The position numbers were made by a program, and so were the translations under genes. Below are positions 58,005-64,000 of a DNA stretch of 64,000 bases, piece by piece. The stretch is taken from contig JAFMSR010000002.1 in the NCBI GenBank assembly GCA_022818135.1, forward strand, positions 21,095,085-21,159,084, read 5' to 3'. The stretch comes from Saxidomus purpurata (lineage: Eukaryota > Mollusca > Bivalvia > Venerida > Veneridae). The notes beneath the pieces are model-generated. The model did no database searches. It was not told the DNA's origin and worked only from the letters and a program-made list of their open reading frames with translations. How positions within the stretch are numbered: the stretch's first letter is position 1; each line of letters begins with the position of its first letter.

Positions 58005-58283
58005 ATGATGTTGTTTAAGGAAAAACATATATCTGCTCCAAACAAAGAAATGACTCCAATTGGTCAGATCGTTCAATTCCAGTTCTGTATGTTAAAACGA
58101 GAATTACCTAATGAAATATGGCGTTTTATTTATACTTATGCCTTACAACTTGAAGCTAGTTTAATAAAATGGGATGCACAGACAATGTTACAAATATATT
58201 CCCTATGTGCGTCTTCTGGCAGAACCTTGTCTCCTAACGGTAGACTGTTAAACAAAAACAGCGTTGTGTTTAAAGATGAATGA
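58005..58283 (+). CDS. Short hypothetical protein (92 aa) or terminal exon
   Basis: The frame runs from two adjacent ATG codons to TGA. It has a helical, amphipathic look: QIVQFQFCMLKRELPNEIWR, then FIYTYALQLEASLIKWDAQT and MLQIYSLCASSGRTLSPNGR. No domain is recognised. TACAG at 57988-57992 just upstream could be a splice acceptor. No poly(A) signal is close. It is kept because composition and codon use differ from the AT-rich background. Confidence 0.35.
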   Translation: MMLFKEKHISAPNKEMTPIGQIVQFQFCMLKRELPNEIWRFIYTYALQLEASLIKWDAQTMLQIYSLCASSGRTLSPNGRLLNKNSVVFKDE

Positions 58284-58289
58284 TTAGGC

Positions 58290-59310
58290 ATTTGTTTATG
58301 ACAGCGGCAATACATATTTGTCGAGACAAGTGGCGCAGTTTAAAAAGGATGCTGTCAATAATGCCAGTGTAAGCGGAGTGTATGTCAGTCACATAATGTT
58401 CTACGACACATTCGACAAATATAGTCTAACATAATGTCAGACGGTAAATAACAACCCAAAATGGACTAAGTATAAACGACAGAATTTCAATGTTCGCAAT
58501 TTTCTGATAGCGAAGTGTCTACAACATCTGAATGAGAACTGTCTTATTACAGATTTATTTGGTACAGTTTGTCTGGGTTTGTTTATTCTTCGATATGATA
58601 TATCCAGGATAGAGCATGAATGATTTAATAGTCAATGGACATTAAATTATAAACACTTAAACATCCCTTTAATACTTTCAATAATATATGAATATATAGA
58701 CTGTTACCTCAGTCACTTATATGTTACCCGTTAGTCCTCGGACAATTTTCAGTCATTCGTACAGCCACAAACATTAAGTTAGAAATTATTAACAATTTTT
58801 CAAAAATGCCCTGAGAGCCAACTTATAATAATCGGCAACCATGCTATATTCTTAAGATATTTGCGTCATAATATGTCAGAAAAATGTTATCAAACTTGAT
58901 ATACGTTACTGCTAGGAAGTTGTATATTTTAACTTAAACGAGCGGTGGTACATACAAAATCAAAACGGTTTACAGATAATAAGAAACACAAAAAACATTT
59001 CAAGCTAAAACACATAAAAATTCCTGACTTTGAACACAAATGGCAAACAATTACGTATGAGACAAAGCAAAATAGTACGCGGACAGACAAAATAGAAATT
59101 AAGTTTGAGCTAAAGCAAACATATGATTACTTAAATAGCGGGCACTTTTGACATAGTAAATCTTTTACACTCATTTAGCGACAATATAAAATTGTATTTT
59201 TGTAAAATTTAACCTCCATTCGTCTAAGAACCTGCGCTTAATAACATAAACGGACAGAACATCAGACAAAAAGGTTTTTAGGATTGAAATGAATACAAGA
59301 AATCTTGTGA
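58290..59310. other. AT-rich non-coding DNA, no gene seen
   Basis: The frame at 58945-59151 is Lys/Thr/His-rich, driven by base composition. No other feature was seen. Confidence 0.45.
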
Positions 59311-59314
59311 CAGA

Positions 59315-60420
59315 TAGTTTAGTTTAGTTTATCATCATAAGCAGTAGACCATATGGCCATGAGCATACACGCAAATATAAATGTATATACAGTTAGTGAG
59401 ATAATGTCAAGTGTCAACATGTACATTTTACTACAAATATACAGCGTGAGGTACATGAGGTATTCATTAATTATAATAGAAGCAATATTGGTCGCAAAAA
59501 CTTTATGCACGAACATAGCTAAATTCTTGTTGATACCAATTTTATCAGATTTCATTAATTCAGTAAATTTCAGTCTTGACCAATAATATCTTTTTATATA
59601 CATTTTTCCCAGATCATTCTAAAGTGGACATTCTAATAAAAAAATGGAATTCATTCTCTAAAACATTACAATTATGACATTTTCTTTCTTCATGTGGCAT
59701 TGCGACAGGTTTGTGCCACCTGCCTGTTTCAGTTTCTAATCTTTGTGATGAGACTCTTAATCTACATTTCTCTATATTAACTTAATCCAAATAGGGTTGC
59801 AACAGAAAACTTGAAAACAATGTAAAACATTTAGCTCTTGATGGGTCATTCATATCAGACATCCATTTTTGTATAGATACATCATTTAATCTAGTTTTTA
59901 GTATATTTATGAAAACATTATTTTCACCAACGCCTTGAAATAACCATACATAATTTAATCAGAGTGACTGTAACATATATTTTACAGAATATACCCAAGA
60001 AGTATTGCTATTTGGTCTTATTTCTAAATCTCTGTACATCATATCATAAACACATTTAACATATACATGATTTTTCGTTTGTATTACCTTTAACCAATCA
60101 TTTACAAACCCCACAGCTCTTTCTGTCAACAACGAAGTCCTACCAATTTCACAGTATATAAAGTTATTTTGTGTTTGTATCGTCACACCAAGTAATCTCT
60201 CACAAAAATTTAAATGTACTTTTTCCAAAACTACAGACTCGTTTAGTCCCCAAACATCAGAACAACCAAAATGTAAGATAGGTAGAATTAGTTTATCAAA
60301 CAATTCGGACTGACTTTTAACTGCCATATAAGGATACTTAACAAGTTGATTTCAATTTATACATTGCCTTAAGTGCTTGTCCTGCTAATGTATCAAAAGA
60401 TACAATGAACACCGAAATTC
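59315..60420 (-). mobile_element. LINE 3' fragment, CR1/L2-like, related to the 46.7-kb copy
   Basis: Read on the minus strand the order is LAGQALKAMYKLKSTC (near 60400-60350), a frame change, ELFDKLILPILHFGCSDVWG, LNFCERLLGVTIQTQNNFIY, CEIGRTSLLTE, then RLRVSSQRLETETGRW, AMPHEERKCHNC and ENEFHFF. The element ends at about 59315 in tandem AAACTA units. This is the same post-RT to Cys/His-end architecture as the plus-strand LINE but clearly a different family: tail AAACTA rather than TTTGAG, and CEIGRTSL in place of the GECGRYPI of the other copy. Several stops and shifts show it is dead. Confidence 0.8.
59959..60327 (-). pseudogene. LINE ORF2 post-RT fragment
   Basis: The longest intact stretch of the minus-strand LINE, 122 codons. 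It contains KLILPILHFGCSDVWGLNES, a diverged form of the 'ILPILxYGxExWG' landmark, followed by FCERLLGV and the CEIGRTSL segment. Its apparent start is only where a frame change left an ATG; related coding sequence continues upstream to about 60400 in another frame, and downstream, broken, to about 59650. Confidence 0.75.
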
Positions 60421-60429
60421 GAGGCTTAC

Positions 60430-61475
60430 AGTGTGGATTTGATATTTTCTTTGAATGTGACTAAACCTATCATTTTACTGCTCATATTACAACAGCACAT
60501 CCTTCTTATGCCAAAATCACTCTTAAAACGATAAATAAAAAGCTCGTGCTACCCTTTAAGCGCTGCATACTCGTACTGAAAGAGCCAATTACTTTGAAGA
60601 ATGTATACTGTTTTTCGCTTGAACAATTCATACACAGTATAAATTTAATTTAGTCATAAACAATGTAATGCAATAATCTTAAGAAATAGTTTGATTATCA
60701 CAGATGTTGTGCAAAGTATGCTGATCGACTGAGACCGAAGCAAAAGGGAATTACAGAGTAGGCTACATGCTATTATGTGGAATAATGAATAATTTAAAGA
60801 CTCTTAATAACTGCTTAAGTTGAGCTGATGAGCAGATGATGCAAGATCTAAAATCATACGGATTGAATAGCAATAATAATCGGAAGAATTGTCGTCAGTC
60901 TAAGCATTTGTTGAAACTTAAATGAGTGTACAGTGCCAAACAATGTTGAAAAGATTAAATGTTCAATTGGACAAAAAAAGACTCAAGGTTTAATCAAGTT
61001 TAATTTACAATTGGTTTTTATAACATTTATTTACAAAAAATCAGATCTTATATCGTATTTTCGAATTAAATTATGCAGGATTAGGAGTGTTTCTGTGTTC
61101 TTAGAAAAGATCATGAAGTAAAGGACACGGTTTTCCTTAAATCAGTGTTTAAATCAGTATGAAAACGATACTGACCGGCTTCGTACTTGAGAATTACATA
61201 GTCAGGTTAGGAGTGATTTGTTTGTTCCTATAAAGTGTTTTTATCTCTAAATAGGCTATTTAGTGTAAACAAGATGCCTTGCCACCTGCTATAGCATCTC
61301 ACTGCTATATGTTGCTAAATATAGTTCCTAGCATCACGTATTGCTTTACAGCCAATATTTTGTTGTGCACTTTCTGCATTTCTACGTTTAAGCTGTTTAT
61401 TCTTTCCTGGAGACAGCTTTTAGGTAATAGTTTAGAAGGTCTTAGATTTAGCAAAGTTAATACCAAGTATTAAAG
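60430..61475. other. Non-coding DNA, no gene seen
   Basis: Frames at 60933 and 61279 have no recognisable character. No repeat or RNA could be supported. Confidence 0.4.
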
Positions 61476-61478
61476 TGA

Positions 61479-61802
61479 TTGAAAATGCTTAAATATTGCA
61501 ACAATAACTGTCCACAACACGCAATATCGGGTATTATCAAAGTTATCCTCTTTGTGCAATATACTGAACTACACAATATTAAATATTTAAACGGAAACAC
61601 TTTAATGTCATGTGCTATATCTGGATTTCCTTTATTGAAATATCGTAGTTCGTCGGAAGCAATGTCGTACTGTTGTGGTGTCTGCGTAGCCTGTTCCAAG
61701 GAAAAAGTTGATTTGATTGAGCATTACTTTAGAGAAATACTTCTATCTGGAGATTTCCCCTTTGAGATAAGACCTAATAAGATATTGATTTCAACGGGCT
61801 AA
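61479..61802 (+). CDS. Short hypothetical protein (107 aa)
   Basis: From ATG to TAA, with a second ATG two codons in. The C-terminal half looks like real protein: YRSSSEAMSYCCGVCVACSK, EKVDLIEHYFREILLSGDFP, FEIRPNKIL. Several cysteines (CCGVCVAC) could bind metal or form disulphides, but no known pattern is complete. No signal peptide, and no splice site is needed to read it. It could be a lone exon on the same strand as the gene that follows at 62762. Function unknown. Confidence 0.35.
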   Translation: MKMLKYCNNNCPQHAISGIIKVILFVQYTELHNIKYLNGNTLMSCAISGFPLLKYRSSSEAMSYCCGVCVACSKEKVDLIEHYFREILLSGDFPFEIRPNKILISTG

Positions 61803-61809
61803 ATTCTTT

Positions 61810-62758
61810 TGAGTAATTGAATAGTGTCAAACCTACTTGTATATGAATCGAGATTTAACAAGAGATTTCACAGTCGCAATCGAGCCGAACATATTCTGTT
61901 TTCACGCTTTTGTTATCCTCGGAAATTGTATAAAAAGGCACTTCCAGTCTACTCTTGAAAAAAATTAAACTGCATTTCTTTCGTTAACGTCGCGTCACAG
62001 AAAAATATTTCCTTCTCTTCTACCTTTTCTATGTTAGTTAGAACACACATTGCTATTTAGGTAAACATATCAAGTAAGTAATTAAGCTGATCATTTTTGT
62101 CGAACGAGCTAAAACTTTATCTGTTGCAAGATCTAGAAAAATGCTACTTTAAATTACGAAACACAGTATACAAACCAACATGAATTAAAAGGTACACTCG
62201 TATATAATGCATGCAACCTAATTTTGTCTACGAATGATTGGTTTGTTTTAGATAGTTCTTCTGCATATACTGATCAGTATGTATTGTGTTTAGTACCACA
62301 CCTAATTGTCTACCACAAACAAAGCTGCTTCTCTAAACCAGTTGGAGAAGCATCTTGTTTTACTAATTTGTTCCTAATTTAAGTGTCATGACATTTATAC
62401 ATTAATCTCATCTGAATACTTCTTATTTCACTTTTTGTCTGATTTCAATACTGAAAACAAATATATGTAATACGTTAATTTCAACCAATCTATCACACCA
62501 ATATTTTCGCTTAAATGTAAAATCTTTTGACGATATCCAGTAATAACAGAATTCTTGCTGCTGCGGAAAGCGAAGCGAATAATTTTTTAAGTATTATTTT
62601 TGTTGTTTTGTATCAAACGGAAATGAGACCTTATCTGCCATCTATAATTGCAGATGTGGTAATACAGTGTAAGTCAAAGACATGACAGCGTGTTTGAAAG
62701 CCAAAATTTCAGAAAAATTTGTTCTTGTGCATTGATTTATTATGTTGTTTTTTTGTTT
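61810..62758. other. Non-coding DNA, probably intronic or intergenic
   Basis: No open patch with splice borders was found. The exon at 62762 needs an upstream exon ending in phase 1, which was not located here. Confidence 0.4.
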
Positions 62759-62761
62759 CAG

Positions 62762-62941
62762 GACACAAATCAAAAGACAAACTTCGAAAAGGAAAATATC
62801 ACAGCATCTCTACATCTGCATGTAATGACATTAATGTAGATGACGCACTAGTATTATCCAAGTGTACAGAAGATATTGGTAATGAAGAGTCTGATGTATC
62901 TGAAAGCTCTGAGAGTGATAACAGTGATGCCGAATCATCAG
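62762..62941 (+). CDS. Internal exon of a Ser/Asp/Glu-rich protein
   Basis: The exon is bounded by a strong acceptor (TTTTTTTGTTTCAG ending at 62761) and a donor (TCATCAG then GTACAATT at 62942). It is 180 bases long and keeps phase 1 at both ends. It encodes a basic start (HKSKDKLRKGKYHS), then DINVDDALVLSKC, and a strongly acidic serine run (EESDVSESSESDNSDAESS) that resembles a casein-kinase-2 target or disordered nuclear segment. The next exon joins in frame. No family is recognised. The frame upstream of the acceptor (from 62719) is T-rich intron, not protein. Confidence 0.65.
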
Positions 62942-63161
62942 GTACAATTTTTCTTCATTAGTCTTATTATTCTATCTTTTATAAAGTTATCATTTTATAA
63001 AAAATGTTGGTTGAAGTGATAACACAGTTTCGGTCGTGCTTATTTCACATTACTGACTACAGTCCTGTTTTTAGAATGGTTTTTCGTTTCAAATGTCAAT
63101 GATCTTTTGATAATCTTGGAAAAACATTTGGAAATACTCATCTTTTTTTTCACCCATACAG

Positions 63162-63220
63162 TTCCTAAAATAAAAATAAACAATAATGATGCGAATAAAC
63201 TTTTGGAAGAAAATATGAAA
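63162..63220 (+). CDS. Next exon of the same gene
   Basis: The acceptor CACCCATACAG ends at 63161 and the donor GTAAGTTC starts at 63221, a near-consensus site. The exon has 59 bases. With the one base carried from 62941 the joined frame reads VPKIKINNNDANKLLEENMK without a stop and leaves phase 0. Phase agreement between two independently recognised splice pairs is the main evidence for the gene. Confidence 0.65.
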
Positions 63221-63296
63221 GTAAGTTCAAAAGTGTCAATATATAACTTTATAATAACTTAATAATAAAGTTATGTATGCTGACATTTTTTTTTAG

Positions 63297-63398
63297 ATTT
63301 CTATAAAGATTTCTACATGCTTAAATAAAACATCTGTAAATGTATACTCTCAAGCAGAAGCTTGTTTAACAAAAATATTTTCTCGTCAGCTAAATTAA
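63297..63398 (+). CDS. Possible terminal exon of the same gene
   Basis: The acceptor CATTTTTTTTTAG ends at 63296. Continuing in phase 0 gives 33 codons (ISIKISTCLNKTSVNVYSQA and so on), then TAA at 63396-63398. The frame could be open by chance in this length, and the peptide has no special character. The alternative is that this is intron and the gene continues to 63812 or beyond the window. Confidence 0.3.
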   Translation: MSIKISTCLNKTSVNVYSQAEACLTKIFSRQLN

Positions 63399-63811
63399 CT
63401 CTTACTGTTTGACAAAACTTCATATAATATTTCTTACTACCGGTGAATTCGTTGAAACTGGTTCCTTAGTACATTTACTAGAATTCACAATACTGCCTAT
63501 CTATTAAATCTGCTTGTTTTTTATTTGATATACTAAAACATAAAATATTATATAAAAGTAATGGCTAGATTAAAAACAACACAAGTTAAAATCTACAAAG
63601 CAATTTGAAAAAATCTATTGAAAAATTCAAAGTTTGGTTTGTTGGCACCGCTACATTATATGTTATATTGGAATTTCAAAAGCGTTTGCAACACTTTATA
63701 ATTTGGTAGCGTATAATTTCAAACATATAAACATGATTTAAGGGATTTATGCGTAAACTTTTTTATTTGATAACTTGTTCTGAAATATTTTAATTTCGGA
63801 TAGTTCGAAGA

Positions 63812-63990
63812 ACCTTGTTGTTTTCAACACACTTGGAGAGCGAGCAGGCCGAACAATGATCAAATCTTTGGATAAGTATTCTCCGTATAAATTGGTAAAA
63901 GGTGCACCAGGGTCAGTGGAATATAACATTTCAGAAAATACCCTCTTCATGCAGAGTGTTTTTTTTCTCTGGAAAATAGCACTCTAACGT
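63812..63990 (+). CDS. Possible further exon or decayed coding patch
   Basis: After TTCGAAG at 63805-63811, a phase-0 frame reads NLVVFNTLGERAGRTMIKSL, DKYSPYKLVKGAPGSVEYNI, SENTLFMQS and then reaches TAA at about 63988. It looks more like protein than most of the window and its phase suits the exon at 63220, but the acceptor lacks a good pyrimidine tract. The opposite strand is also open (63747-63950), so strand and reality are both uncertain. Confidence 0.3.
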
Positions 63991-64000
63991 ATTTCATGTA

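Overview
The window reads as AT-rich, gene-poor nuclear DNA from an invertebrate animal, most likely a bivalve mollusc. The clues are a low GC content, many ACATGT-type words, GT/AG-bounded exons, CR1/L2-like LINE remains, a tRNA-derived SINE, and two dispersed repeat modules (starting ACAAGAGGGCC and AGCTCACCTG) that I associate with bivalve genomes. This rests on recognition only; no search was run. There is no sign of prokaryotic or organellar sequence.

The best-supported host gene is at the right edge. Two exons (62762-62941 and 63162-63220, + strand) have good splice sites and compatible phases, and encode a Ser/Asp/Glu-rich protein that I cannot name. A third piece is uncertain: either a short terminal exon at 63297-63398 or an open patch near 63812-63990. 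Four short isolated reading frames (17149, 42841, 58005, 61479) look more protein-like than the background. The one at 17149 resembles a small ParB/sulfiredoxin-like family.

Mobile DNA dominates. From left to right: a degenerate ~120-bp tandem array between very long homopolymers (5.5-7.3 kb); a duplicated local repeat (10.5-11.3 kb) interrupted by a 2.6-kb element with 461-bp direct terminal repeats (11274-13870) and a 4-bp target duplication; nested hairpins at 21.8-22.2 kb; a 46-bp-arm hairpin at 31.0 kb; an inverted-terminus repeat element at 33.9-35.1 kb with internal duplications; a 22-copy, 29-bp minisatellite at 42.1-42.7 kb; and a hammerhead-ribozyme-like motif on the minus strand at 56.6 kb.

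The most informative region is 46.7-54.75 kb, where an insertion history can be read. A 5'-truncated LINE with a 9-bp target duplication (TATAACTTA) carries a ~50-bp insert in its reverse transcriptase. It is split by a 5,470-bp DNA transposon with perfect 26-bp terminal inverted repeats and a TA duplication. That transposon has no visible transposase, has unusual subterminal arrays of ACGC/CACGAT words, and itself contains a tRNA-derived SINE. A second LINE fragment lies on the minus strand at 59.3-60.4 kb.

Most short reading frames elsewhere are chance frames in AT-rich DNA or frames through microsatellites, and they are not annotated.
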